From: JACPYM01 sp963699175
Lineage (GTDB): Bacteria > Acidobacteriota > Blastocatellia > RBC074
Length of the DNA: 64,000 bases
NCBI GenBank assembly: GCA_963699175.1
Contig: OY969418.1
Coordinates: 3,658,001-3,722,000, forward strand
Reading direction: 5' to 3'
The notes under the pieces are model-generated. The model was not told the DNA's origin. It worked only from the letters and a program-made list of their open reading frames with translations, and did not search any database. Below are positions 27,301 through 34,712 of the stretch, piece after piece (the stretch's first letter is position 1; each line of letters begins with the position of its first letter). The position numbers were made by a program, and so were the translations under genes.

Positions 27301-30300
27301 TCGGCACGATCGCCGTAATCTGTGAGTCACTGTTGACAGTGAAAGCAGCGGCAGCATCGTTGGCGAACCGCACGCCAGTCACGCCGGTGAAGTTCGTGCC
27401 AGTGATCGTCACGTTGGTACCCGGGCCTGAACTCGCCGGGTTGACGTTGGTGAACGCCGGGCAGAGGCTCGTCTGTTGGCAGCACAGCCCGGTGACATTG
27501 AGCGAGTAGTTGCAGTTCAAACCGCCGCCATCATTGACTTCGTTGACGATGATGGTGAAGCTGGCCCCACTCGGCACGTTGAACGAGAAACTGGCTGGGC
27601 TGGCCCCCGAAGAGTCGAAGCCCATATCGGCCAGGTAGTTTGTGCAGAGGCTGCCCGGACTAAAGCTGTTGCCCAGGTAAGCCGTCGCGAAAATCGCATT
27701 CGCTGCCGTGCGGCAAGGCGTTTCGAGCGTGACCGTGATACAAGCAGGTGTGCTGGCCGGGCAGGTCGAAAAACTGTAGGCATCGTAACGGCGCGTGCCA
27801 GTTCCTCCGGCGAGCACGCCGGGGCAAGGGGCATTCACGCCACACAGGCTGAATAGGCCGCTACGATTGAGCCGCGCCAGTTGCAGCCCGCTCGTCGCCG
27901 TGAAGCCTGGGCCAGGCGCGGGCGCTGTGGCGTCTAGCCGCGAGGTGATGACGACAGGCGGCGGCCCAGTCGGCACGCTGAATTTCAAAGCGCGTGGGCT
28001 GCCACCACCCGCGAAGTTGACATTCAAAACAAACTCGACTCGCAATGGGCACATTGCGCCGGGGCTGAGCGCAAAAGTAAACGGCGTCGGATTAACGGCA
28101 GCGCCGCTGGCAAATGCGAGATTGGGATAGTTGGCATTGCCCTGCGAAATCGTCACGCCCGGCGTCGTGGTGGTCAAAGTCACGGCGATATTGCTGGCAT
28201 CGCTGACGCCAGTATTGAGCAGTTGCACGTTGAGTTGCGCGCTTTCGCCCGGCTCGATCAACGTGTTGAAGTTGCCGCCGACTGGTGTCGCCGTCACTGT
28301 GCCGATTTGCAGATTGGGTGAAGGCACAGCGCCAATGGCTTGCAACGCCTGGAAGGCCATGATGACGCCAGCGCCGGAATTGCGATCAACGCCAGCGCCT
28401 TCGATGTCAACGGCTGTGTTGATAAGCGCATTGCGTATCTGCGCCGGAGTCAGCGCCGGATTGGCCGACTTGAGCAAAGCTGCAATCGCCGCCGCGTGCG
28501 GAGCCGCCGCCGAGGTGCCGAAGAAGAACTTGTTACCGCCGATGGTCGTGCCAAACCCGCCTGCGCCAGTAACCATCACGCCATCCGCCGCGGTGATGTC
28601 TGGCTTCTGGCGCAACAGGCCGCCGGTTGAGGAAAAGTTGCCAGGCGTGATCGGCGTGCCGTTCGCATTGAAAAAAAGGCGGCGTGGCCCATCGGAACTG
28701 AACAGCTCGACTATGTTCGACGAGTTGAACGGATTCGGGAAAGGCCCGGTTGGGTTGGGCGCAGCGCCGAAGGCTGTGCCCGCCGGTGTGGCCGCAACGC
28801 TGAAAGCATTCGCCCCGCAACCGTGGCCGTGCACTTGGCCTTCAGTGCTGATGTTCAATCGCCCACGATAGTTCTGCAAATAAAGAAAGCGATTCGCCGC
28901 TCCAGTCTTTTTGAGAATCACCAGACGATTGTTGGTCGCGATGCCTGTGTTGAGAAGCTCGAAGGGGTCTTGCGTGCCGTTCTGTAAGTTGGTCGAAGAG
29001 GCGACGATGCCGCTGCCGGTGTTGTTGAGCACGAACAGGTCGTAGTCGTTGTTCGAGCCACCGAGCGGGTCGGACCAGAAGAGCGTGGCAACCGGTCGGT
29101 TGCTGATGGCCGTGATCATATCGAATTGCATTCCGCTGCCAAAGTTGTGCACCGTGCTGCCAGGGATGAGTGGCAACGCGCCACCGTCCACGAAATCACC
29201 AACCCACACGCCGGAGGTATTTTTGTCCTTGTTGCCTTGATTGCCTGCTGAAGTGAAGTAGAGCGCGCCGGAGGCGGTCACGTCGTTGACAGCCTGTGCG
29301 ATCACGCCGCCGTTGGTCGTCGAGATGACGCCCGGCGCTTGCCCGTCTTGAAACGGCGTCTCGGCGTCGTACTGTATATCGTCCACGATGATGTCGCAGC
29401 CTGCCGCGCGCAGATCGCGGATCGCCTGTGCGAAGCTGGCCGCGTTGCCCAGCGCACCAGCGAAGTAAAGCTGTGCGCCCGGCGCGAGGTCGTTGATGAT
29501 TTCGAGCATCGCCGTGCCTTCGTCCCCCGCGACCGGGCCGGACGCAGGCAGCACCACGAGGTTCGTCGGCAAATCGCCCGAAGCCTGGCTCGCGGCCAGA
29601 CTCACCACGCCGTCCGAGAGCACGCCGATGCGCACGCCCGCGCCGTTCGCGCCAAACATCGCGCGCGCCGCCGCCGCCCGGTGCGTCACATCGCCTTCGG
29701 AAGTTTTGCCGCCTGCGAAAGTGGCGTTATTGATTTGCCGGATACCAAGCTGTTGCTGCAACGGCAGATGGTCGAGCGCCTCGGTCAAAAAGCCGCGCAC
29801 GCGATTGGCGCGAGAGAGAAAACCGGGCGGCAATTCTTCACCTATCGCTACGCCGCGCTCACGCTCGCGTGCGACGTGGCGCAGGTACTGCGGCTCCTGC
29901 TTCGGTTGAATGAAGCGCACCTGCGGCAGTGCGGCGATCTCTTCCAGGCGGTCGAATGGCGTGCTGGCGCGGATGCTGTGGTATTGCGCATGAACGCTGA
30001 TGATCTCCGCGCCGATAGCTTCAATATCTTCAAGCAACGTGCCACCGACAATAGCCGTGATGTCCACGACCGTCCTGGCTTTGGCATCGGTCTCCACGCG
30101 CACGCTGAGTTGGCGAATGCCCGGGGCGACCTCTTCACCGCGCCGCATCTTGAGCGCGTAGAGCAACTGCGAATCGAGCTTCTGTTGCGCGGGTGTGCGC
30201 GCGGCCTTTTCGTCGAGCAACGCCTTGATTTGGCGCTGGACGCCTTCGCTGAGTCTGACTGCGTCTGCCGAGCCTTGCGCCGCCACGCCCGTCTGTGGCG

Positions 30301-30418
30301 CGCGCGCCAGCCAAAGCAAGCCGCCCAACAGCATCAGCAGGCAAAGCAAAACCAACCACCAGCGGCGTGATTTGTTGAGGCCGACACGGTAGACCAGACG
30401 GGGGAACAGATTTTTCAT
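21353..30418 (-). CDS. Giant secreted subtilase-like protein with TIG repeats, beta-propeller and TIGR03437-like tail
   Basis: 3021 residues. A signal anchor at about 18-40 is followed by a propeptide and a subtilase fold: Asp269 in IGVLSDGV, then GDEGTAM with Glu300 where subtilisins have His, Asp346-347, and GTSAAAPHAAAI (Ser near 637). Then come IPT/TIG repeats (about 1000-1140 and 1320-1455), He-PIG-type Ig domains (about 1480-1565 and 1920-2010), a lactonase-like seven-bladed propeller (about 1570-1920), a cohesin-like domain (about 2010-2150), seven further TIG repeats (about 2150-2780) and a TIGR03437-like C-terminus (last 235 residues). AGGAGACAGCC precedes the ATG. It is probably an extracellular or surface protein. 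Confidence 0.88.
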   Translation of the reverse strand: MKNLFPRLVYRVGLNKSRRWWLVLLCLLMLLGGLLWLARAPQTGVAAQGSADAVRLSEGVQRQIKALLDEKAARTPAQQKLDSQLLYALKMRRGEEVAPGIRQLSVRVETDAKARTVVDITAIVGGTLLEDIEAIGAEIISVHAQYHSIRASTPFDRLEEIAALPQVRFIQPKQEPQYLRHVARERERGVAIGEELPPGFLSRANRVRGFLTEALDHLPLQQQLGIRQINNATFAGGKTSEGDVTHRAAAARAMFGANGAGVRIGVLSDGVVSLAASQASGDLPTNLVVLPASGPVAGDEGTAMLEIINDLAPGAQLYFAGALGNAASFAQAIRDLRAAGCDIIVDDIQYDAETPFQDGQAPGVISTTNGGVIAQAVNDVTASGALYFTSAGNQGNKDKNTSGVWVGDFVDGGALPLIPGSTVHNFGSGMQFDMITAISNRPVATLFWSDPLGGSNNDYDLFVLNNTGSGIVASSTNLQNGTQDPFELLNTGIATNNRLVILKKTGAANRFLYLQNYRGRLNISTEGQVHGHGCGANAFSVAATPAGTAFGAAPNPTGPFPNPFNSSNIVELFSSDGPRRLFFNANGTPITPGNFSSTGGLLRQKPDITAADGVMVTGAGGFGTTIGGNKFFFGTSAAAPHAAAIAALLKSANPALTPAQIRNALINTAVDIEGAGVDRNSGAGVIMAFQALQAIGAVPSPNLQIGTVTATPVGGNFNTLIEPGESAQLNVQLLNTGVSDASNIAVTLTTTTPGVTISQGNANYPNLAFASGAAVNPTPFTFALSPGAMCPLRVEFVLNVNFAGGGSPRALKFSVPTGPPPVVITSRLDATAPAPGPGFTATSGLQLARLNRSGLFSLCGVNAPCPGVLAGGTGTRRYDAYSFSTCPASTPACITVTLETPCRTAANAIFATAYLGNSFSPGSLCTNYLADMGFDSSGASPASFSFNVPSGASFTIIVNEVNDGGGLNCNYSLNVTGLCCQQTSLCPAFTNVNPASSGPGTNVTITGTNFTGVTGVRFANDAAAAFTVNSDSQITAIVPSGAGNGPLTISRPGCPDVQTPAFTLLACPTITTFSPIFGTVGATVVITGTNFTGTSAVKFANNVPASFTINSDTQITATVPAGAVTGPITLSWLGCNDAQTTAFTVQPGACTGAAVELKVDDGSFESGIGQTNGGTDNGVNRLTPASYPATLNGISIFWPNGVGLQVGASLTLLIGNNSSGGTNINGLSFQTVTATVQTLGQFNFYSVPPLTINAGDFVVGFRMTHGANVFPIALDLTAPSQRRSYFSADGNTFTIIDDLNASLAGDFGIRAELQGTTATCCPVVSGLNPTTGGTGTQVTITGANFTGVTAVKFANNVTANFTVVNDTTITTTVPSGAVNAPITISRPSCPDAQTAPFTLPIVCPTVSGFSPTSGTGSTLVTINGTGFTGVTSVTFNTFNANFTVNSDTQITATAPTPAFNGPIRIRKTGCAEVVAGNFIACGAINIAAASLPDGAGGTIYNQTLTASGGTAPYSFAVTSGALPSGLTLTNGGILSGTPNVAGTFNFTLTATDANGCASTRNYTVNITITLDAQTRALYVLNENRSGNQIYGYAVNEMTGALTLLPGFPISTGGIGFGDFPSERLVIDRANLRLYAINSFTSSSTVSAYAINPLTGALTQLPFSPIRLGFGDWYTSSIHPSGSPLVVGDGTNHRLLSYQITATTATAAIGSPYNTGNAAPRSTTFSQDGRYVYTGGPLTTTIASFSVDPATGTLTELSTSFDSGASSPLAYATDAVGRLFVAHFGDAQVRVFTTASGIPSSVPGNPFVSGLSQASHGLLHPNGFYLVAASIGRVGVYQINGNGSATTLTAVSGSPFVTGGTMPNVLSLNQAGTFLFAANGFSRNLTTFSVNLTTGALTTLSTQPTNTLGISGSITGMVYLPSQCPTITLSPATLLSGSVGTAYNQTITASPSGNYTFAVSAGALPAGLSLNATTGAITGMPTTAGVASFTITAISSGGCSRSQNYTLTIGQSNRMVRVGNASGNSGSIVSVPVELLALGNENALSFSLNFNPAILSNPQVTLGSDASLAQLNVNSFQAAQGRLGILLTLPPMQTFPSGIRQVVVVTFSIAASAPAGLTPVSFGDQPAERKVIDDMGTILPPPPYTQGAINVISNPVPMLGSLNPGSVLAGSPGFALTVNGTGFVNGSTVRWNGADRATTFVSAMQLTAQIPTTDLATAGTASVSVFNPTPGGGTSNAATFTINNPLPALLSLNPSSATAGGQGFSLTVNGSNFVNGSVVQWNGSNRATTFVNATQLTAAISAADIATTGTATVTVANSAPGGGTSNALNFIINNPTPTLANINPSSAIVGGAAFTLTLTGTNFISNSVVQWNGSNRPTTFVSSTQLTAAIPASDIASAGMANVTVVNPAPGGGTSTARTFTINNPVPLLTSLNPSFAVMGSAGFTLTITGNGFVPNAVVRWNGADRPTTFNNGTQLTAAIPASDLVAAGAASVAVFNPTPGGGLSTALTFTIFFPVPTITDLNPRSAIAGSGVFTLTVSGTGFLPGAVVQWFGASRPTTFISSTQLTAQIPASDIAAAGSAMITVTNPAPGNTTSNAEVFTINNPVPTITSLNPSSAVAGGPAFTLTVTGTNFVPQSSARWNGLPRLTTFISSTQLTVAISAADIILVGTNTVTVSNPAPGGGTSAAQTFTVNSLAPTLASLNPSSVIAGGAAFMLTVNGLNFVNGSVVRWNDSNRATTFFSSTRLTADISAADIASAGTARVTVVNPAPGGGTSNELTVTIANTVTSVSAASFLGAELATESIVSAFGPGLTTSTAIADTTPLPTTLAGTTVKVRDSAGVERLAPLFFVAPLQINYLMPPGTAAGTAAITVTSGNGTLSVGTMQIAPVAPGLFTANASGQGVPAAVVFRLKANGAQSTEPVAQFDVATGRFVATPIELGPEGEQVFLILFGTGFRAVSSLNNVTARLGGTNAEVLFAGAQGLAGLDQANLRIPRSLAGRGEVDVVITVDGKMANTVRINVK
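22080..23960 (-). repeat. Seven tandem ~267-bp repeats encoding IPT/TIG domains
   Basis: Seven copies of about 89 codons each start with a motif like PTLASLNPSSAIAGG and contain FVNGSVVRWNGSNRATTF. DNA similarity between copies is high enough for recombination to change the copy number. The long open frame on the opposite strand (21855-23993) is a by-product of this repeat. Confidence 0.8.
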
Positions 30419-30487
30419 GGCTGTCTCCTAAGTTGAGCTGAATCATGTTTGAGTTTGGCCGCTGTTAAAACTTCTGCGGTCGGTGAA

Positions 30488-30517
30488 GCAAGCTATGATG
30501 GCGCCATCATAGCTTGC
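30488..30517. promoter_or_regulatory. Perfect 30-bp palindrome upstream of the giant protease gene
   Basis: Two perfect 15-nt arms without a spacer (GCAAGCTATGATGGC and its complement), 70 bp upstream of the protease start codon. Zero loop and full symmetry suggest a protein-binding operator or a REP-like unit rather than a terminator; no T-run follows. The rest of the 339-bp gap (30419-30757) shows nothing else I recognise. Confidence 0.5.
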
Positions 30518-30757
30518 GGCGGAGTCGTTGAGAAGAGTTGCAACGGCGGCTGGCAAACGTGTCCTGCCGGAGCTTGCCGACAATATTCCTGATCATTTCA
30601 TTCCAAAGGCTGCGCCAACTGAAGCCTTATGATGGTGCATGATCATCCGGGCCAAGCTTACGAGCGCAAAGGCGACACTGCGCGGGGCGCGCGGCTTACG
30701 CACAATTCTTGCAAGTCTGGAAAGACGCTGAAGCCCGAACAATCGCGCCGTCTGAGT

Positions 30758-32167
30758 TCATTGGTTCCGCTGTCGCGCCACTTCGGCATCGGTGGCGCCA
30801 CGCCAGAGCCTGATTTCACCGGACTGCGTGAATTGGCCGACTTTCTCTGTTTCGCTGCCGCCACTGCTTGCCAGCGTCCGCCCATCACTCGAAAACCCCA
30901 CTGACCAGACCCAGTTGGCATGTCCTTTGAGGGTCGCTTTCTCTTGTCCGCTCGCCACATCCCACAGCTTCACTGTCCGATCCTCACTCGCGCTCGCCAG
31001 CGTCCGACCATCCGGCGCAAACGTGACTGAAAAAACCCAGTTAGCATGTCCTTTGAGAGTCGCCTTCTCTTGTCCGCTCGCCACATCCCACAGCTTCACT
31101 GTCCGATCCCCACCAGCGCTCGCCAGCGTCTGCCCATCCGGCGCAAACGTGACTGAAAAAACACTGGCGGTGTGTCCTTTGAGCATCGCCTTCTCCTGAT
31201 GATTAAGGTACCAGAGGTAATACCATTCAAAGCTGCGCAAATCTTCTTCGTTACGGTTGGAAACGGAAGCCGATATTGGCAGGAAGGCATCAAGAATCTC
31301 ATTGCTGCGTGCCGCATTTCCGTTTTCAAAGGCATAACTCGCCAGATTCATATTGGCGACGTAATTCAGCCTCTTGTGACGCATCTCGCTCTCATTTGCC
31401 CGGCGATAGAGCTGGTAAACGAAAAATGCCCCGACGCAGGCGAGCGCCGCCACAATCGCAACCACTGACGCAACGATTCTGGTGCGGCGCAATTCCCGCC
31501 GCCGCCGCTCTTCCCTTTCGAGCGCGGCAGCCTCGCGTTCCTGTGCCTCACGTTCGCGTTGCTGGCGGCTGGTTTCGAGAAACGCCAGTGCCGTGGCAAA
31601 GCCGGCGTGATAACGCTGCGCCCAAGTTTCGTTAGGCCGATTTTCGTTCTGCCAATCAAGCGCGATCTGTAAATCGGGATCACGCCACAATCCAGCCTGG
31701 CCTGCTTGATGCAACTCGGCGGTCTCGGCCAACCGGTGATAGATGCGCGCCGATTGCGCTTCGTCGTTTACCCACTGTTGCAAACGCTGCCAGTTGCGCA
31801 TCAGGCTCTCGTGCGAGATGTCAATCAACGAATCCGCGCTCAACGGTGTGTCCACTGGCGGCATCAGGAACGAGCGGCCCGGCGCGCGAAAGGTTTCGAT
31901 GACTTGTTTGACTTCCGCTTCGCTGGCGGCGGCGACGAGACAGAGTTCGCCCAAGCGCATCGGGCGGCGAACCTCACGATTATCGGGGCCTTTTTCGGTC
32001 AGAGCTTTGAAAACCCGCTCGGCCACATCGCGGTGGCGTTGGTCGGGCAACAGGTCGAACGTGGCATCGGCGTGCTGCGAGAGCGCGTTGTCCATAGCGC
32101 CGATGGTTTCGTAGTGCGACAAATCAAGCGGCACTCGCGTTCGTAGTTCCGCCTTCAGGCTCGGCAT
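30758..32167 (-). CDS. C-terminal part of an interrupted STAND NTPase/WD40 protein
   Basis: 469 residues as read from an ATG that lies in the spacer of the inserted palindrome (32136-32205). From VPLDLSHYETIGAMDNALS onward it is the natural continuation of the upstream STAND gene: helical STAND C-terminus, a Glu/Arg coiled coil, a membrane helix (RIVASVVAIVAALACVGAFF) and three WD40 repeats ('DRTVKLWDVASGQEKATLKGH'). Three WD units are fewer than a closed propeller needs. It may be a remnant, or could be expressed from the ATG supplied by the element. Confidence 0.82.
   Translation of the reverse strand: MPSLKAELRTRVPLDLSHYETIGAMDNALSQHADATFDLLPDQRHRDVAERVFKALTEKGPDNREVRRPMRLGELCLVAAASEAEVKQVIETFRAPGRSFLMPPVDTPLSADSLIDISHESLMRNWQRLQQWVNDEAQSARIYHRLAETAELHQAGQAGLWRDPDLQIALDWQNENRPNETWAQRYHAGFATALAFLETSRQQREREAQEREAAALEREERRRRELRRTRIVASVVAIVAALACVGAFFVYQLYRRANESEMRHKRLNYVANMNLASYAFENGNAARSNEILDAFLPISASVSNRNEEDLRSFEWYYLWYLNHQEKAMLKGHTASVFSVTFAPDGQTLASAGGDRTVKLWDVASGQEKATLKGHANWVFSVTFAPDGRTLASASEDRTVKLWDVASGQEKATLKGHANWVWSVGFSSDGRTLASSGGSETEKVGQFTQSGEIRLWRGATDAEVARQRNQ
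30912..31163 (-). repeat. Two near-identical 126-bp WD40-coding repeats
   Basis: Two adjacent 126-bp units, 42 codons each, differ at only a handful of positions. Such identity suggests recent expansion or contraction of the WD40 array. Confidence 0.7.
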
Positions 32168-33065
32168 TCGAGTCAGCGTCGCCTGAAGGCGGAACTACGA
32201 ACGCGTTTTCCTGCCAATAATCCCAAGTGCGCATCAGCGCGTGTTGCAGGATGGGCAACTGGTCTTGTTTGTCGCCGAAGTCGTTGAGCAGCCGATTGAC
32301 CAGGCGCGGCGTGATCGTTGCGCCGCTGACAGCGACCGGGCCAGTAATCACGTCGCGGAGTTGTTCGCGGGTCAGGCGTGGGATCAGGTATTGGCTCTCG
32401 TTGATGGCTTCGGGCAAATCCAGGAACTGCGCGCAATCGCCCAGGTAATCCGAACGCATCGTCAGCACGATGTACAGGTTCACTTCACGCTGCTCCGCGG
32501 CGGCGAGCAGCAGTTTGACGAAGGCAGCCTTGTTGTTTTCGTGCTCTTCGTCTTGTGCGCCCAGCGCAACGCGGAAGAGTTCTTCGAACTGGTCGGCGAT
32601 GACGATCAGGTTTTCGGTCGTGGGCAGGTTGGCTTGGCGCACGGCTTCGACCAGACCGAGGCTGCCGCGCCGGAGCGTGGCTTCGGTGATGGCAGTTTGC
32701 AGCGCGCGGTTCTCGGCGTCGTCGGAGCCGAAGACGCTGGGCGCACAGAGCGCGCGGGCCAGATTGCCGATGGGATCATTGCCGGGACGCAGGATGGCCG
32801 TGCGCCAATTGGAACCGGCTTCGGCCATCAAACCGCTGGCAAGCGCGGGCAACAGACCGGCACGCACGAGTGAAGATTTGCCGCTGCCGGAAGTGCCGAC
32901 GATAGCCAGGAGGCGCGTGTTACGCAGCTTGGCAATCAATTGCTCGCTCTGGCCGTCGCGCCCGAAAAATAGGTGGCTCTCGTGCCGCTCGAAGGGGCGC
33001 AGGCCTGGAAACGGATTGGTCGGCTTTTTGAGCCGGGTCAGCAGACTGAGCTTTTGCAGGCTCAT
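32124..33065 (-). CDS. N-terminal part of an interrupted STAND NTPase (nSTAND1 type)
   Basis: 313 residues. NPFPGLRPFERHESHLFFGR at 18-37 is the signature entry motif of nSTAND1 NTPases; Walker A GTSGSGKS lies at 57-64 and Walker B LIVIADQFEE at 153-162. The frame stays native through residue 286 (DYWQE), then reads into a 70-bp palindrome and stops after 26 unrelated residues. Its ATG overlaps the stop of the TIR gene (ATGA), so the two are coupled. STAND NTPases act as signal-triggered switches, often in defence or programmed cell death. Confidence 0.88.
   Translation of the reverse strand: MSLQKLSLLTRLKKPTNPFPGLRPFERHESHLFFGRDGQSEQLIAKLRNTRLLAIVGTSGSGKSSLVRAGLLPALASGLMAEAGSNWRTAILRPGNDPIGNLARALCAPSVFGSDDAENRALQTAITEATLRRGSLGLVEAVRQANLPTTENLIVIADQFEELFRVALGAQDEEHENNKAAFVKLLLAAAEQREVNLYIVLTMRSDYLGDCAQFLDLPEAINESQYLIPRLTREQLRDVITGPVAVSGATITPRLVNRLLNDFGDKQDQLPILQHALMRTWDYWQENAFVVPPSGDADSNAEPEGGTTNASAA
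32136..32205. repeat. 70-bp REP-like palindromic insertion inside the STAND gene
   Basis: Arms 32136-32160 and 32181-32205 are perfect 25-nt inverted repeats (CGCGTTCGTAGTTCCGCC...) around a 20-nt spacer. Removing exactly these 70 bp joins the two open frames as WQE-K-VPLDLSHY with no stop, so the element is an insertion into a once intact gene. No target duplication is evident. It lacks a transposase and would need one in trans. Confidence 0.85.
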
Positions 33066-34591
33066 GATTTTCCTCCTTGCGCTGCTCTGAGTTGGCGAAT
33101 GAACGGGGCGAGCGTCGCGGGCGCGAAGACGCCGAAGTTTTTCAAGATGAGCGGATCATCGCCGTCAAACATTTCTTTTTCGTCGGTCAGCGGGTCGGCC
33201 AGATAGATCGCTTGCGCCAGAAAAGGCCGCGTGCGCCCGTAGGCGGGAACTTTGACCAGTTCATCAATCATTGCGCTGAACCAATCTTCGCTGGCTTGGC
33301 CGTAGAAGATCAGCACAGCATCGCTTTGCAGAAGCTGGGCGCGGCGCTCCTGGCGGATTTGCGCGCCGTCGCCTTCGACGCGGGAGAGCGCGACCTTGAA
33401 ACCTTCTTTGAGCCGCAGGTGGTTGTAGACCTGCTTGACGGCCTCGCGGTCTTGTTTGTCATACATCAGGTAGATTTGCGTGGGTAGCGTATCGGTTTCA
33501 GTTGTGACGACTGAGCGCGTGGCATCGAGCTTGGCCTTGATGACATCTTTGAGGTCTTCGAGTTTGGTTTGCAGAAGTTCAAAGCGCTGCGCGTCGGAGC
33601 TGTTGAGCAAAGTTTCGATGAACTGCTGCTGGCGCGGTTCATTGGCGGTCAAATTCGGCGGCAACCAGATCAGTCGTGTGAGTTGCGGATGAGCTTGACC
33701 ATCGGCGGCCAGTTCGTGCTGCAAGCGCACGATGGAGCGGCTCTCTTCCAGTTCGGGCACGATGCCATAGTTCGCGCCGACCAAATGAATGGAGAGTTCG
33801 GCTTGCTGTAAATAGGCGCGCACATCGCGGATCAAATCAGGCGCTTTCAGCGGCAGTTCTTTATCGGGCAACACGCGTAGGCCAAACATCTCTAACTCGC
33901 GCCGGATACGATTGCGCGCTTCGGCCAGGTCAGCGGTCGTTTCGGCGAGATAGATGACAGCGTTGCCGTCGGTCGTGGCGTGCCCGTTAGTTGGCGTGGG
34001 TGGCGTGGGTGAAACTGTTGATGTGGGGATTGAGCCACGCAGGGTTTCGAGCTGTCGTTTGATGTCCCAAGCTAAATCTTCCAGCCTGGCCCAGTAACGC
34101 GGATCGCTCTGCGGTTGCACTTCCGGGCTGAATTCGCGCGCGCGGTCTGTCGTCTCGTCATACTCGTAAAATTCGTAGCCGAGTAGCCCTTGCAATCGCT
34201 CCGGTTGCTGCCCGCGTTCGATGTGCGTTTTGATTACTTTGAAGACGCGCGCTTTGCCCTTGATCGTCAAACCACCGCTGAGACCAGCTCCTTCACAGAA
34301 CTCGTTTAACTCGCGCAGACACCATTCGGATTTGAGGTAGCGTGGCGAAAGGACGCAGATCAGTAAAGCAACGCTGCCGACCTTGAGAACCAATACATCG
34401 GAAAATTCCTCGTTGCCTTGCAGCTTTGGGTCGCGCCAGATTTTGACTTTTTCACCGAGCAGTTGCTCCAGGCGCGTCTTCAGCCGTTCGTGCAATAGCT
34501 CGACCCAACCTTTCGGCCCGGCTAAAGTCGCGTTGTCTATGCGGGCATAGCTGATAAAAACGTCGTCTTCAAATTGGGGGAAGGAAGACAT
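33062..34591 (-). CDS. Triple TIR/DUF4062-like domain protein
   Basis: 509 residues. Domain 1 (about 8-160) is a TIR: VFISYARIDN at the start and SPRYLKSEWCLREL with Glu94 in the position of the NADase catalytic Glu. Domain 2 (about 211-310) is DUF4062-like, 'AVIYLAETTADLAEARNRI' and ELSIHLVGANYGIVPELEE. Domain 3 (about 371-500) is another TIR-like fold, QIYLMYDKQDREAVK and 'DAVLIFYGQASEDWFSAM'. A Pro/Thr linker separates domains 1 and 2. GGAGG precedes the ATG at 34591. The stop overlaps the STAND gene start (ATGA), pointing to a shared pathway. Confidence 0.85.
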   Translation of the reverse strand: MSSFPQFEDDVFISYARIDNATLAGPKGWVELLHERLKTRLEQLLGEKVKIWRDPKLQGNEEFSDVLVLKVGSVALLICVLSPRYLKSEWCLRELNEFCEGAGLSGGLTIKGKARVFKVIKTHIERGQQPERLQGLLGYEFYEYDETTDRAREFSPEVQPQSDPRYWARLEDLAWDIKRQLETLRGSIPTSTVSPTPPTPTNGHATTDGNAVIYLAETTADLAEARNRIRRELEMFGLRVLPDKELPLKAPDLIRDVRAYLQQAELSIHLVGANYGIVPELEESRSIVRLQHELAADGQAHPQLTRLIWLPPNLTANEPRQQQFIETLLNSSDAQRFELLQTKLEDLKDVIKAKLDATRSVVTTETDTLPTQIYLMYDKQDREAVKQVYNHLRLKEGFKVALSRVEGDGAQIRQERRAQLLQSDAVLIFYGQASEDWFSAMIDELVKVPAYGRTRPFLAQAIYLADPLTDEKEMFDGDDPLILKNFGVFAPATLAPFIRQLRAAQGGKS

Positions 34592-34712
34592 GCCGACCTC
34601 CGACATCACGGACGCTGAGAAACGGAAGGGATGAAGAGAGGAAAAGGCGATTGCATTAACTGTCACCCTTTCATCCCGTCACCCCTTCAAGGTCTTGGCA
34701 GTTGCGGCGCAC

